64,000 nt of DNA from Vibrio sonorensis (GCF_001854765.1 NZ_LJJE01000092.1:248001-312000), one strand, 5' to 3'. Numbered from the stretch's first letter, positions 18,118-27,406 are shown. The notes: generated by a model not told the origin, from the letters alone. Translations and numbers: made by a program.

Positions 18118-19704
18118 GTGGAGAATCGGAAAGTGAAAAATATGATATTTTCTTTATTTATTTTACTGCTAGTTTCTGGGTGTGATACTACAGAAGTTAG
18201 TGATAAAACTTTAACGTTTGCTTGGGAAAAGAATGCCGGACCGCTTAACCCTCATCAAACTATTCCAAACCAAATGTATGCCCAAGCTATGATTTACGAA
18301 TCCTTGGTAAAGTATGGCAAGGAAGGAAAAATTGAGCCTTGGTTGGCAAAGAGTTGGTCGATCAATCAGGATGCGACAGAATACACTTTCCACTTGAGGG
18401 AAGATGTCACGTTCTCGAATGGTGAAAGGTTTGATGCACTTGCTGTTAAAGCTAATTTTGATGCTTTGCTTAAAAATGCCGAAAAACTGAAATGGCTTCA
18501 GATCATGAAGATGCTAAAAAGCACTGAAGTTGTGGATGATTTTACGGTAAAGATTTACTTTAAAGACAGCTATTTTCAGGCTTTACAAGAGCTTACCTTG
18601 ATTCGTCCAATACGTTTTATCGCCCCTTCTCAAATTCCAGAGAGTGGTAATACGGGTGACGGCATTAAATCACCAATCGGCACCGGGCCCTGGGTATTGG
18701 AGTCAACGGAGTTAGGTGCTCAAGATACTTTTGTTAGAAACGAAAACTACTGGGGTAACAAGCCTGATATTCAAAAAGTGATCGTTAAAATTATCGGTGA
18801 TCCGAATACCAGAGCACTAGCATTAGAAACTGGTGAGGTTGATTTGCTGTACGGTAAGCCGGGACAAGTATACCCAGATACTTTTAAACGTTTGCAAAGT
18901 AATCCGGATTACGACGTTAAACTCTCCACGCCATTTGCGACCAGAACCATTACATTTAATACAACTCGTCCTGGGCTGAATGATATAGCTGTTAGGAAAG
19001 CAATTAACCACGCAGTGGATAAAGACAGCTTTAACAAATTAGTACTTAACGGGGTTTATACAACGGCAGATACGTTATTTTCTAAAACGGTACCTTATGC
19101 CGATATACCACTAGAGCCTTATGCATTTGATATTGAAACGGCGAAGCAATTGCTGAATAAATCCGGATGGATTTTGGACGATAAAAGTGGTGTGAGATCT
19201 AAAGGTGACGTTACTCTAGAGTTTGGTCTTCTATATAACGGCAAAGATGCCGTAATGAAATCTATTGCCGAGTACGTTCAAAACTCTTTGGATAAAATTG
19301 GTATTAAGATTAATTTAGTTGCCCAAGAAAGGTCTGTGTTCTTTTCTTTGCAAAATAAAGGAGAGTTTGACCTAGTATTTAACCGCACTTGGGGTGTTCC
19401 CTATGAACCGCATGTATTTATGAGTGGCATGACGCGAAAAAATAATGCGGATTATGAGGCTCAGCAAGGCTTAGAAAATAAATCTTACATTGATGAGCTG
19501 ATAACCGAAGCGCTACTAACGCCGGATGATGATGTTCGAAGAGAAAACTATAAGATCGTATTAACTGAACTGCACGAAAAAGCCGTTTATTTGCCGATCT
19601 CGTTTTCTGGTTCGGTGGCTATTTCGGGTAAGCGGGTGGCCGATTTTGATATGGCGCATATGACCTATTACGTTCCGTTCGAGGAGATGAAAATTGCTAA
19701 TTAG
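18118..19704 (+). CDS. nikA: nickel/peptide ABC transporter substrate-binding lipoprotein NikA
   Basis: A 528-residue periplasmic binding protein that closely resembles E. coli NikA along its length (AGPLNPH, PNQMYAQAMIYE, GIKSPIGTGPWVLE, VRNENYWGNKPDI, TGEVDLLYG, HEKAVYLPISF). It captures Ni2+ or a metal chelate for an ABC importer. A GTG start at 18118 has a GGAGAG ribosome site 7 bp upstream; the ATG at 18116 is out of frame. A lipobox VSGC (Cys ~residue 23) makes it a lipoprotein. The Fur box upstream points to iron-linked expression, possibly for metallophore uptake. Only nikB follows, without nikCDE. Confidence 0.85.
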   Translation: MENRKVKNMIFSLFILLLVSGCDTTEVSDKTLTFAWEKNAGPLNPHQTIPNQMYAQAMIYESLVKYGKEGKIEPWLAKSWSINQDATEYTFHLREDVTFSNGERFDALAVKANFDALLKNAEKLKWLQIMKMLKSTEVVDDFTVKIYFKDSYFQALQELTLIRPIRFIAPSQIPESGNTGDGIKSPIGTGPWVLESTELGAQDTFVRNENYWGNKPDIQKVIVKIIGDPNTRALALETGEVDLLYGKPGQVYPDTFKRLQSNPDYDVKLSTPFATRTITFNTTRPGLNDIAVRKAINHAVDKDSFNKLVLNGVYTTADTLFSKTVPYADIPLEPYAFDIETAKQLLNKSGWILDDKSGVRSKGDVTLEFGLLYNGKDAVMKSIAEYVQNSLDKIGIKINLVAQERSVFFSLQNKGEFDLVFNRTWGVPYEPHVFMSGMTRKNNADYEAQQGLENKSYIDELITEALLTPDDDVRRENYKIVLTELHEKAVYLPISFSGSVAISGKRVADFDMAHMTYYVPFEEMKIAN

Positions 19705-19769
19705 GTAATCCTCACCCTTTGGTTACCAATCCATTGGGCAGAGAAGTTTACTCCGCTAAACACTAAACT

Positions 19770-19800
19770 CTGGGTATTTCTAAGTTTTGGAAGTACCCAG
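19770..19800 (+). terminator. hairpin after nikA
   Basis: CTGGGTA (19770-19776) pairs with TACCCAG (19794-19800). There is no T-run, so termination efficiency is uncertain, but together with the promoter at 19922 it suggests that nikB is transcribed separately. Confidence 0.4.
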
Positions 19801-19921
19801 ATTCACATCTAACGGGCGTGTGTTCTCAAACTGAGGCATTAGGCTTGGGTTACTAAAAAACTTCAATAAAACAAAAACCTAGCCTTGTTGAGTTATCAAA
19901 TAGGAATAGCTCGCATTTGTG

Positions 19922-19950
19922 TTGACACACCACGAATAAGTATCGATAAT
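19922..19950 (+). promoter_or_regulatory. sigma70 promoter for nikB
   Basis: A perfect -35 box TTGACA (19922-19927), a 17-bp spacer and -10 GATAAT (19945-19950). It points toward nikB, ~290 bp upstream of its ATG. Confidence 0.6.
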
Positions 19951-19961
19951 CACGCCAATCG

Positions 19962-19982
19962 ATATGATATAACATACTAATA
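19962..19982. promoter_or_regulatory. second copy of the 21-bp TATGNTATANCATACTAATA motif
   Basis: It differs from 13-33 at two positions only. It lies 12 bp downstream of the -10 box of the nikB promoter, where a repressor would act. It is not a standard NikR site. Confidence 0.35.
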
Positions 19983-20239
19983 TTAAATGATTTTTGGTTC
20001 TTTAACGGGTTTCACCGAAAGTGGATGCACCGCTCGTATTGCTATCCCAAGCACTATGGTAAAAGTCTTAGAGCTTCACCGTGGTTATTGTGGTTGTAAT
20101 GGGCACGGGGTATCTGATTTTGGGCTTAAAAAACAAGCGTTGGTGAATCGACTTAATGTTGTTCGAAATACCGTAGATTGGGTTACCACGAGTCGTTACC
20201 TTTGTTTGCGATTGTTTGCTTGCAGCAAGGTTAACTCAT

Positions 20240-21165
20240 ATGCGTAGTTATATTATCAAGCGTTTGTTGATGCTTCCTCCATTGGTTTTTGCTGTTTCTC
20301 TGTTTATCTTTTTCTTTTTGAGGTTTAGTGGTACTGAACCTGCGTTAGCTTACTTGCGCGCAGCAACATTCCTTTGACTACCGACTCCATTGCGATGGCC
20401 GAGCGTCATCTTGGTCTGGATAAACCCGTATGGGAGCAATATACCCATTGGCTAACCAGTGCTTTCCAGTTGGATTTTGGTCAGTCTTACATGACAGGAC
20501 GTCCTGTTTGGGAAGATGTTTTGCACTTTTTACCAGCAACCTTAAAGTTATCCGCATTCGCATTGATTATTACCGTAGCACTATCGGTACCGTTAGCTGT
20601 ATGGGCTGCTCGCTATCGGGATAAATGGCCTGATTTCACCATTCGAGGATTGGCTTTTATTGGTGTGTCTATTCCTAATTTTTGGCTGGCTTTTATTCTT
20701 GTTTTTCTCTTTGCGGTGCAGCTCAGTTGGCTCCCTGCGATGGGGTATGGCGGGCTAAGCCATATGCTCCTACCCGGCTTTGCTATCGCGTTTATGTCTT
20801 TGTGTATTAATGCTCGTTTACTGCGCGCGAGCATGTTGGAAATACAAGGGCAGCGATATGTGCGATATGCTCGTATTCGCGGGATCCCAGAAAAAAGGGT
20901 CGAACGAAGTCATATTCTGAGAAACAGCTTATTACCCGTGGTGACAGCGGTAGGTATGCACATTGGTGAGCTAATTGGTGGCGCGTTGGTTGTGGAAAAC
21001 ATTTTTGCTTGGCCGGGAATTGGTCGATATGTTTTAAGTGCCATCAGTTACAACGACTATCCAGTGATTCAGTGCTTTACCCTGATGATGACCGTGATTT
21101 TTATCTTGTGTAACCTGTTTATTGACATTGTTTATGCATGGCTAGACCCAAGAATTCGTGTTTAA
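20240..21165 (+). pseudogene. nikB: nickel ABC transporter permease NikB, one frameshift
   Basis: Inner-membrane permease of the Nik family. The ATG at 20240 starts YIIKRLLMLPPLVFAVSLFIF (TM1, in part). The frame breaks at about 20362 (R-A|S-N-I-P-L, one A missing in GCAAGC) and continues to 21165, ending in ALDPRIR-like 'AWLDPRIRV'. About 308 residues when joined, the normal length. It carries the EAA-loop-type segment (RLLRASMLE...[15 protein letters not shown]) and [19 protein letters not shown], both very close to E. coli NikB. nikC, nikD and nikE are absent downstream; a GNAT gene follows instead. Confidence 0.85.
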
Positions 21166-21243
21166 TCAATATGTTGGCTTGACTGTCTGTTTAGATACAG
21201 GCTTAATCTTTAAAACAACTTTAAATAGATTTGGGAGATTAAG

Positions 21244-21737
21244 TTGAATTTTGCACAATCATTTTCGCATCTCGGCTTACAGTTTGACCCCATTTGTGCA
21301 CCCGATGGTGTTCACTTATACAAGGCAGTAAGCACCCTGATTTCCCCAAACAGCTACCATTGGGAAAGTTGGCTAGTGAGCAGGATGCGATTCAGTGGTG
21401 TAGCGATCGAGCAGACGATTGGAAACGTGGTCAGGGTTTTGTTTGGCTATGTCGAAACCCTGATCAGCAGGTCGTTGGGCAAGTGTCGTTGATTCCTCAA
21501 ACTGAGCATAGCGCTGTGGCATATTGGATAGATCCGCAACTTTGGGGAAAGGGAATCGCCACTCAAATGTGTAACGCTTTAATAAACCACCTGATTGAGT
21601 CGGGCTTTAAAGGCAAATTATGGGCTGGTGTACACCATTGGAATGGTAGGAGTGCCGCGGTTTTAAGCAAGTTGGGTTTTGAACAAAAACCAGCTTGTAA
21701 AGACTCGGATATTCTAGAGTTTGAAAAGGCAATGTAG
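21244..21737 (+). pseudogene. GNAT family N-acetyltransferase, one frameshift
   Basis: A small acyl-CoA-dependent acetyltransferase of ~165 residues. A TTG start at 21244 follows GGGAG at proper spacing. The frame shifts at 21330 (GTAAGC for GTAAAGC), after which the reading is KHPDFPKQLPLGKL, then a GNAT core with 'VAYWIDPQLWGKGIATQM' (the acetyl-CoA-binding Q/R-x2-G-x-G/A motif) and a C-terminal 'SAAVLSKLGFE'. The substrate is unknown; it resembles RimJ/RimL-type enzymes. Convergent with trpB. Confidence 0.75.
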
Positions 21738-21756
21738 GCAAATAAGATAGAAAAAG

Positions 21757-21779
21757 CCGCCAGTTGAATGACGGCTTAA
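21757..21779. terminator. bidirectional terminator between GNAT and trpB
   Basis: AAGCCG (21757-21762) pairs with CGGCTT (21774-21779), preceded on the plus strand by an A-run that reads as a T-run for the trpB transcript. Confidence 0.55.
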
Positions 21780-21786
21780 GTTCTAT

Positions 21787-23010
21787 TTAAAGCAAGGATT
21801 CGATGCCGTAATCAGCGCCATAATTTTCAACGACAAAATCAATGTCTTTGTCACCGCGACCAGAAAGGTTGATAAGAACATTTCCTTTTAAACCCTGCTT
21901 AGCAAGTTTTAATGCATAGGCCACCGCGTGGGACGATTCGATAGCAGGAATAATCCCTTCTTCCCGAGATAGTTCGAAGAAGGCATCAATGGCTTCTTTA
22001 TCAGTGACGGTACCGTAGCTCACTCTACCCGCGTCTTTTAGGTAACTGTGTTGTGGTCCAACGGATGGGTAGTCCAAACCACTGGCAACCGAGTACACTT
22101 CTTGAGGTTCGCCTTGCTCGTCTTTTAGCATGTAAGACTTAAACCCATGCATGACGCCAGGCTCTCCAAGTGTCAAGGTGGCAGCGTGCTCTCCTGCTTC
22201 TTCAAGTGTTCGACCTGCGGGTTCTACTCCGTGAATAGCAACGTCTTTATCTTCCAAGAATGCGCTGAACAAACCCATAGCATTCGACCCGCCTCCCACA
22301 CACGCGACTAGGTTATGAGGGAGTTCGCCTGTCATCTCTTTAAACTGAACACGAGCTTCGTTGCCAATAATTGATTGAAAATCTCGTACCATTTTAGGGA
22401 AAGGGTGAGGGCCAACGACGGAGCCGATAGCGTAAAGTTGTGTGTGAGGATCTTTTAGGTAAGCCTCAAATGCGGCGTCTACTGCTTCTTTTAATGTTTT
22501 GCGTCCGTGTGTCGCTGGAATGACGTTCGCCCCTAAAATTCGCATGCGCACGACATTTGGGTGTTCTTTTGCAATGTCGACTTCACCCATGTAAATATCA
22601 CACTCTAAGCCAACCAGTGCAGCAGCGGTAGCAAGTGCAACGCCATGTTGACCAGCGCCGGTTTCTGCGATCAATTTAGTTTTTCCCATTTTCTTGGCAA
22701 GTATGGCTTCGCCCAAGCAATGGTTAATCTTATGTGCACCCGTATGGTTGAGATCTTCGCGCTTTAGATAGATGTCGACGCCATATTTTTTGGAAAGGTT
22801 TTCAGCGTGAAAGATGGGGCTAGGGCGGCCTACAAAGTGCTTGTACAAACGAGCAAGTTCAGTTTTGAATTCTAGATCCTGGCTGCACTCTTCATAGGCA
22901 GCATTAATCTCTTTCATTATCTTTTCTAGCTCAGGCGGGATAAAGCTGCCGCCATATTCACCAAAGTAACCATCGCTATTTGGCATTGGGTGTTGGAACG
23001 AGTTTTTCAT
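21787..23010 (-). CDS. trpB: tryptophan synthase beta subunit, stand-alone
   Basis: A 407-residue PLP enzyme converting indole plus serine to tryptophan. All hallmarks are present: HTGAHKIN with the Schiff-base Lys94, AETGAGQHG with the catalytic Glu, the phosphate-binding GGGSNA, and the C-terminal SGRGDKD. No trpA or other trp gene is nearby, so it is an orphan copy that may salvage indole or work with a TrpA encoded elsewhere. A TrpR-operator-like sequence lies 99 bp upstream. Divergent from cbiB. Length is normal for bacterial TrpB1. Confidence 0.92.
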   Translation of the reverse strand: MKNSFQHPMPNSDGYFGEYGGSFIPPELEKIMKEINAAYEECSQDLEFKTELARLYKHFVGRPSPIFHAENLSKKYGVDIYLKREDLNHTGAHKINHCLGEAILAKKMGKTKLIAETGAGQHGVALATAAALVGLECDIYMGEVDIAKEHPNVVRMRILGANVIPATHGRKTLKEAVDAAFEAYLKDPHTQLYAIGSVVGPHPFPKMVRDFQSIIGNEARVQFKEMTGELPHNLVACVGGGSNAMGLFSAFLEDKDVAIHGVEPAGRTLEEAGEHAATLTLGEPGVMHGFKSYMLKDEQGEPQEVYSVASGLDYPSVGPQHSYLKDAGRVSYGTVTDKEAIDAFFELSREEGIIPAIESSHAVAYALKLAKQGLKGNVLINLSGRGDKDIDFVVENYGADYGIESLL

Positions 23011-23108
23011 TATTTACATCCTAGTCAATGAGCTTAACTGCCCATTTATACCTAAAACCCTATTTGCTTTGTGTGATCAGGAGCTTAAACAAGAGTATTT
23101 GTTTTCGT

Positions 23109-23127
23109 GAACTAGTTTGTTAGTACG
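23109..23127 (-). promoter_or_regulatory. TrpR operator-like site for trpB
   Basis: GAACTAGTTTGTTAGTACG differs from the E. coli trp operator core GAACTAGTTAACTAGTACG only in the central bases. It sits in the trpB/cbiB divergent region and would allow tryptophan-TrpR repression of trpB. Confidence 0.7.
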
Positions 23128-23212
23128 GAATTTTAGACGTTAGCGGGTATTCCAATTATTCGCTAGCACCACTATCCTAGGCGTCTATTGCTAGGGAAGA
23201 CAGTAAACAACG

Positions 23213-24166
23213 ATGGACAATCTAAATTCTGAACTGCTAATTGGATCCGTCGCGATAATAGCGGCTCTTTGGCTCGATCGCTTGCTAGGAGAACCAAGTA
23301 AGTATCATCCACTGATTGGATTTGGTCAGCTTGCCAACACACTAGAAAAAGTACTTCGCGGTTGTAAGAGTTTGAACGAAAAGTCTCAAGGTGTTCTCGC
23401 TTGGCTACTGGCTGTTGTTCCTTTGACATTTGCGACATTTGTTATTGTCGAGGTTGCACTTCAGGTCTCTCCGCTATTGGCATTTCTGATCAATTGCATT
23501 GTTTTGTATCTCTCCATTGGCGGACGCAGCTTAATAGAACATGCGGACAACATTTATCGTCCTCTGTCACAAGGAGACCTAGATAACGCTCGTGTTGCCG
23601 TGTCAATGATCGTAAGTCGAAATACCGAAACGATGAATGAGAAAGAGATAACCTCTTCGGCGATAGAATCTGTGCTGGAAAATGGCAATGATGCGGTTTT
23701 TGCTCCACTGTTGTGGTTCGTTCTATTAGGAGCGCCGGGCGCGGTTTTGTTTCGGTTAGCAAATACCTTGGATGCCATGTGGGGATACAAAAATCAGCGC
23801 TATTTAAAATTTGGCTATATGTCGGCCAAAGCCGATGATTTTTTAGGGTGGTTTCCGGCTCGGCTGACAGCGATTGTATACGCTTTTCAAGGGCGCTTTA
23901 TGGATGGGTTAACCTGCTGGAAAAACCAAGCCCATGAATGCAGTAGTCCAAATGGTGGTGTGGTTATGACGACTGGTGCAGGGGCTCTTGGGGTTAGAAT
24001 TGGTGGGCCTACCTACTACGATGGTGTCCTCAAAGATAAAAAACCAATGGGGATGGGCGAGCCAGCAAATTGGCAAGTAATACCTAAAGCAAATGCGCTA
24101 GTCTCTAAGGGGAGTTTTGGGTTGAGTTATATCTGGTTAATTACCTTGTTAGGTTGGAGTTTTTAA
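23213..24166 (+). CDS. cbiB: adenosylcobinamide-phosphate synthase CbiB
   Basis: A 317-residue inner-membrane enzyme that attaches (R)-1-amino-2-propanol phosphate to adenosylcobyrate, giving adenosylcobinamide phosphate. The N-terminus has the family pattern 'LDRLLGEPSKYHPLIGFG'. Several TM helices follow, and 'SRNTETMNEKEITSSAIESV.E' resembles the conserved SRDT...ATIESLAEN motif; PNGG and GPTYYDG appear near the C-terminus. Its stop overlaps the cobD start by 1 bp (TAATG). The next enzymes supply its phosphate substrate and the final dephosphorylation. Confidence 0.88.
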   Translation: MDNLNSELLIGSVAIIAALWLDRLLGEPSKYHPLIGFGQLANTLEKVLRGCKSLNEKSQGVLAWLLAVVPLTFATFVIVEVALQVSPLLAFLINCIVLYLSIGGRSLIEHADNIYRPLSQGDLDNARVAVSMIVSRNTETMNEKEITSSAIESVLENGNDAVFAPLLWFVLLGAPGAVLFRLANTLDAMWGYKNQRYLKFGYMSAKADDFLGWFPARLTAIVYAFQGRFMDGLTCWKNQAHECSSPNGGVVMTTGAGALGVRIGGPTYYDGVLKDKKPMGMGEPANWQVIPKANALVSKGSFGLSYIWLITLLGWSF

Positions 24167-25196
24167 TGGCATTGGAACACGGAGGAAAGCTTCTTCGCGC
24201 CATAGAAGAGTACGGTGGTACAGCGAAAGAGTGGGTTGATTTATCTACAGGGGTGAGTCCGTTTACCTATCCAGCACCAGAGATACCTTCAGAAATATGG
24301 AATCGCTTACCCGAGGTCAACGATGGATTGGAAAGAACGGCCCAAGCTACTATAACTCTACCATTGAACCAATCGCTGTCGCGGGATCCCAAGCGGCGAT
24401 CATGCTGTTACCCAAAGTGATCACCCAAGCGCTAGGAAAGTGTGGAACCATAGCGCTACCTCGTGTTGGTTATAAAGAGCATCAACATGCGTGGCAAGAG
24501 TTTTCGGTAGACGGTGGTTCGTGGCGGTGTATCTTTTACGATGATTTCCCTACCCAATCAGATATTGATGCAAGTGATGTGGTCTTAGTAATCAATCCCA
24601 ACAATCCCACTGGTGTCGATACTGCTGCAGAATCTTTGGTGAACCTACGTGACCAAATGAACCGCAAAGGAGGGTTTCTGATCCTTGATGAAGCTTTTAT
24701 GGATTGCACTCCAGAACGCTCGGTTCTTAACAAGGTACAAAACCTGTCTAGTTTGGTGGTATTGCGATCCGTTGGGAAGTTCTTTGGATTAGCTGGAGTG
24801 CGAACGGGCTTTGTTTTCTCATCTCCGAATGTATTGTCGAAAATTGCCGAGTACCAAGGTCCTTGGACGGTAACTGGGCCGTCTCGCTTTGTGGTTAAAA
24901 CCGCAATGCAAGATAGTGTTTGGCAAAGCCAAACAAGAGAAAAGATATTGCAAACTGGCCAGCGACTTGAACGCCTGTTAAGTGATACGTTGGCATGTCA
25001 GTTATCAGCTTCTAGTCTCTTTGTTACGGCTTATGTCGACAACGCTCCAAGGGTGCATGAGTTACTTTGCCGTGCAAAGGTGTTAACCCGCCTTTGTGAT
25101 GAAGGTAATGCACTAAGGTTTGGGCTACCTGAGCATGAGTGGCAATGGCAACAGTTGGAATTGGCCTTACAACAAGTTTACGAAACCAATGAGTAG
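24166..25196 (+). pseudogene. cobD: L-threonine-O-3-phosphate decarboxylase CobD, one frameshift
   Basis: A PLP aminotransferase-fold decarboxylase that makes (R)-1-amino-2-propanol phosphate for CbiB. It starts LEHGGKLLRAIEEYGG, with 'WVDLSTGVSPFTYP' as in CobD. The frame breaks at about 24345 (CAAGC where CAAAGC gives Q-S-Y-Y-N). It then shows VAGSQAAIMLLP, VINPNNPTG, LDEAFMDCTPE and the PLP-lysine motif SVGKFFGLAGVRTGF. About 343 residues when joined. Overlaps cbiB by 1 bp and cobC by 8 bp, so translationally coupled. Confidence 0.85.
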
Positions 25197-25785
25197 TCCG
25201 TTAAAACTTATCTTTGTTCGTCATGGACAAACACACTGGAACATTGAAAAACGGCTCCACGGTTGGCTAGATAGCGGCCTTACTTCTTCTAGTAAAAAAG
25301 AAGCGGCGTTGCTTCAATTGCCAGTCAGTTCACCTGCACAAATAATAAGTAGCGATCTCGGTAGAGCAGTAGAAACGACCAATTTAATAGCTAATGCGCG
25401 GTCGCTACCGGTACACCTTGATAAGCGGTTGAGAGAAAGGCACTTTGGCGTGTTAGACGGTGAAGTGATAGACCGAGTTCCGAATTTAGAAAAACAGTGG
25501 GAACAATATCACCAACGTTATTCTAAGCCGCTGCTTGGAGGCTCATTTGGCGAGGAATCAGAAGTCAGTTTTGAACAGCGCATTGGCAGTTTTTTGTCCG
25601 ATCTATCTCAATACAACAGCCAAACTTTGATAGTCGTTTCTCACGGCGAATGGATACGAGCATGTCTGAATGTTTTACATGGCAAGCAAACTTGGGTGAG
25701 GGGTAGTGGTATCCCCTCCCACCTTTCACCTATAGAAGTCAACATTGAGCCAGACGTGCCTGTTAACTCAAACCCGATAAGATAG
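25189..25785 (+). CDS. cobC: alpha-ribazole phosphatase family histidine phosphatase CobC
   Basis: A 198-residue histidine phosphatase. ATG 25189 overlaps the cobD end by 8 bp. The catalytic RHGQT motif (residues ~11-15), the LRERHFGVLDG segment with the acid Glu and the second His in VVSHGEWIR are intact. In cobalamin synthesis this family removes phosphate from alpha-ribazole-5'-phosphate or adenosylcobalamin phosphate. The operon context cbiB-cobD-cobC supports that role over phosphoglycerate mutase. Confidence 0.82.
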   Translation: MSSPLKLIFVRHGQTHWNIEKRLHGWLDSGLTSSSKKEAALLQLPVSSPAQIISSDLGRAVETTNLIANARSLPVHLDKRLRERHFGVLDGEVIDRVPNLEKQWEQYHQRYSKPLLGGSFGEESEVSFEQRIGSFLSDLSQYNSQTLIVVSHGEWIRACLNVLHGKQTWVRGSGIPSHLSPIEVNIEPDVPVNSNPIR

Positions 25786-25848
25786 AAGATCGCGGTTAAA
25801 TTTGTTGTGGGGTTGCTTTTTATACAGTGCTCACTTATGGTGGACGAT

Positions 25849-25938
25849 ATGAAAAGCGTTATTTTTACTCTTAACTCAACTTGTTGTTGCTGTTGTCTTC
25901 GGATCTACGGCGGCGCTAGTGTACCTGACAGTTTTTAA
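25849..25938 (+). CDS. cysteine-rich leader peptide of cysS (attenuator uORF)
   Basis: A 29-codon ORF opening at ATG 25849 and closing at TAA 25936-25938, too short for normal gene calling. Codons 12-16 (25882-25896) are TGT TGT TGC TGT TGT, five consecutive cysteines, in the sequence LNSTCCCCCLRIYGG. It lies between the cobC end and cysS and is followed by a strong terminator. This is the structure of a classical amino-acid attenuator: ribosomes stall on Cys codons when charged tRNA-Cys is scarce. That the ORF is translated is inferred from this arrangement; no strong Shine-Dalgarno sequence is seen. Confidence 0.75.
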   Translation: MKSVIFTLNSTCCCCCLRIYGGASVPDSF

Positions 25939-25995
25939 ATAGCGCGTATACCTGAGTTTCTAGGGCCGTAGATGATGACATCTACGGCCTTTTTT
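25903..25995 (+). promoter_or_regulatory. cysS transcription attenuator (antiterminator/terminator pair)
   Basis: Three segments compete. Segment 2, ATCTACGGC (25903-25911), is the exact complement of segment 3, GCCGTAGAT (25965-25973). Segment 3, as part of GGCCGTAGAT (25964-25973), also pairs perfectly with segment 4, ATCTACGGCC (25980-25989), followed by T6 to form a terminator. Segment 2 begins 7 nt after the last Cys codon of the leader. An additional CTAG pairing (about 25915-25918 with 25959-25962) would extend the antiterminator. Stalling on Cys codons should favour 2:3 pairing and read-through into cysS. Confidence 0.8.
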
Positions 25996-26014
25996 CGTTT
26001 TAAAGGAAAATAAA

Positions 26015-27388
26015 ATGACACAAGCGAGATTGCAGTTTTTTAATACACTTGGAAGAACCCTGTCTGACTTTGTATCCATAGAGGAAAACAAAGTTGGATT
26101 CTACGCTTGTGGGCCAACGGTTTACGACTATGCCCATATTGGAAATCTTCGCACATATATCCTAGTGGATACTCTAAGGCGAGTGCTTGAAATGAATGGG
26201 TACGATGTCACACATGTAATGAATATTACCGATGTGGGTCACTTGGTGTCCGACGGAGATACTGGCGAAGATAAAATGGAGAAAGGTTCGCGAAAACTCA
26301 ACAAATCGGCTTGGGAAATTGCGCTCTATTTCGAAAAAGCCTTTTTCAAAGACCTTAAAAAACTCAATATTAAACACCCGACTGTTGTATGCCGAGCGAC
26401 AGAACACATCCAAGAGCAAATCGAATTTATCCTTGAGTTGGAAGAGAAAGGATTCACCTATAAAACGCCTGACGGTATTTATTTTGATACTGAAAAACTG
26501 CCTGATTACGGAAAGCTCGCTCTATTAGATAAAGCGGGACTAGAAGCGGGTATTCGCGTAGCTATGGCAGAGAAAAGAAACCCAACAGACTTTGCTTTGT
26601 GGAAGTTTAGCGGCTCTACTAAGAGGCAAATGGAGTGGCCTAGTCCTTGGGGGGTGGGCTTTCCCGGTTGGCATATAGAGTGCTCAGCTATGGCGGAAAA
26701 ATATTTGGGTAAGACCTTTGATATTCATTTGGGGGGCGAAGACCACATACCCGTTCACCATACCAATGAAATCGCTCAATGTGAGGCGAAGAATGGCACT
26801 ATTCAAGCTAACTATTGGATGCATGGATACTTTTTACAACTCAACAAAGAGAAGATATCTAAATCCGGTGTTTCTATGCGTTTGGACAGTGTGCTGGAAA
26901 GAGGCTACAACCCTCTCGCCTACCGATATTTGACTCTGACCAGTCATTATCGCAGCCACCTAAATTTTACTTGGGAGGGGGTGAGCGGTGCTCAGACTGC
27001 GCTTCGAAGATTAAAGAAAAAGATCGCTTTGTTACCCGATGGAGGTAAGCGTGACGATGGTTTTGTTAAGCAGTTTTTTGAGCACATTAACCGAGACTTA
27101 AACATGCCGAAAGCTTTGTCGCTGGTTTGGAAACTGTTGGACAGTGACGTGGCGCCGGCGAATAAAAAAGCGACCTTATTGTGGTTCGATCAGGTATTCG
27201 GTTTGGAACTGGACAAAGAAGAGTTGGAAGAGAAAATTCCACAACATATTGTGAAGCTGGCGGACGAACGCTTGCAAATGAAGAAAGAGCGTCACTTTGC
27301 TAAAGCCGATGAGTTACGAGATAAAATCGTCGAAGCGGGTTATCAGGTACACGACTTAGGTGACAGTTTTACTTTGTCTAAGATGTAA
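26015..27388 (+). CDS. cysS: cysteine--tRNA ligase, divergent second-type
   Basis: A 457-residue class I synthetase charging tRNA-Cys. Seen: zinc-ligand Cys32 in [13 protein letters not shown] (residue 41) as the HIGH signature, [10 protein letters not shown] with the second zinc Cys, [13 protein letters not shown] with zinc His residues, and KISKS. It differs from the usual proteobacterial CysS (e.g. [18 protein letters not shown] in place of ITDIDDKI; VHHTNE for PHHENE) and resembles the CysRS form common in Firmicutes and candidate phyla, so it is probably an additional, transferred copy (inference). It sits under a Cys-codon attenuator. An AAAGGAAAA ribosome site is 5 bp upstream. Confidence 0.88.
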   Translation: MTQARLQFFNTLGRTLSDFVSIEENKVGFYACGPTVYDYAHIGNLRTYILVDTLRRVLEMNGYDVTHVMNITDVGHLVSDGDTGEDKMEKGSRKLNKSAWEIALYFEKAFFKDLKKLNIKHPTVVCRATEHIQEQIEFILELEEKGFTYKTPDGIYFDTEKLPDYGKLALLDKAGLEAGIRVAMAEKRNPTDFALWKFSGSTKRQMEWPSPWGVGFPGWHIECSAMAEKYLGKTFDIHLGGEDHIPVHHTNEIAQCEAKNGTIQANYWMHGYFLQLNKEKISKSGVSMRLDSVLERGYNPLAYRYLTLTSHYRSHLNFTWEGVSGAQTALRRLKKKIALLPDGGKRDDGFVKQFFEHINRDLNMPKALSLVWKLLDSDVAPANKKATLLWFDQVFGLELDKEELEEKIPQHIVKLADERLQMKKERHFAKADELRDKIVEAGYQVHDLGDSFTLSKM

Positions 27389-27406
27389 TCAATTGTCAGC
27401 AACTTT

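Larger units (their letters stand above)
19801..20239 (+). other. nikA-nikB intergenic gap
   Basis: About 440 bp where NikA and NikB genes would normally abut. It holds a promoter (19922-19950), the 21-bp shared motif and an 86-codon open frame (19987-20247) containing ELHRGYCGCNGHGVSDFG that overlaps the nikB start by 8 bp. That frame lacks a ribosome site and matches nothing I know. It may be a leader or non-coding. Confidence 0.4.

Noticed and set aside
19962-19982. NikR or Zur operator near nikB
   Set aside because: The spacing of the NikR GTATGA-N16-TCATAC pattern is absent, and only one Zur half-site is present; kept as an unnamed motif.
19987-20247. 86-codon open frame between nikA and nikB as a nik accessory gene
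   Set aside because: No ribosome site, no recognisable motif, and it overlaps the nikB start; noted only within the gap entry.
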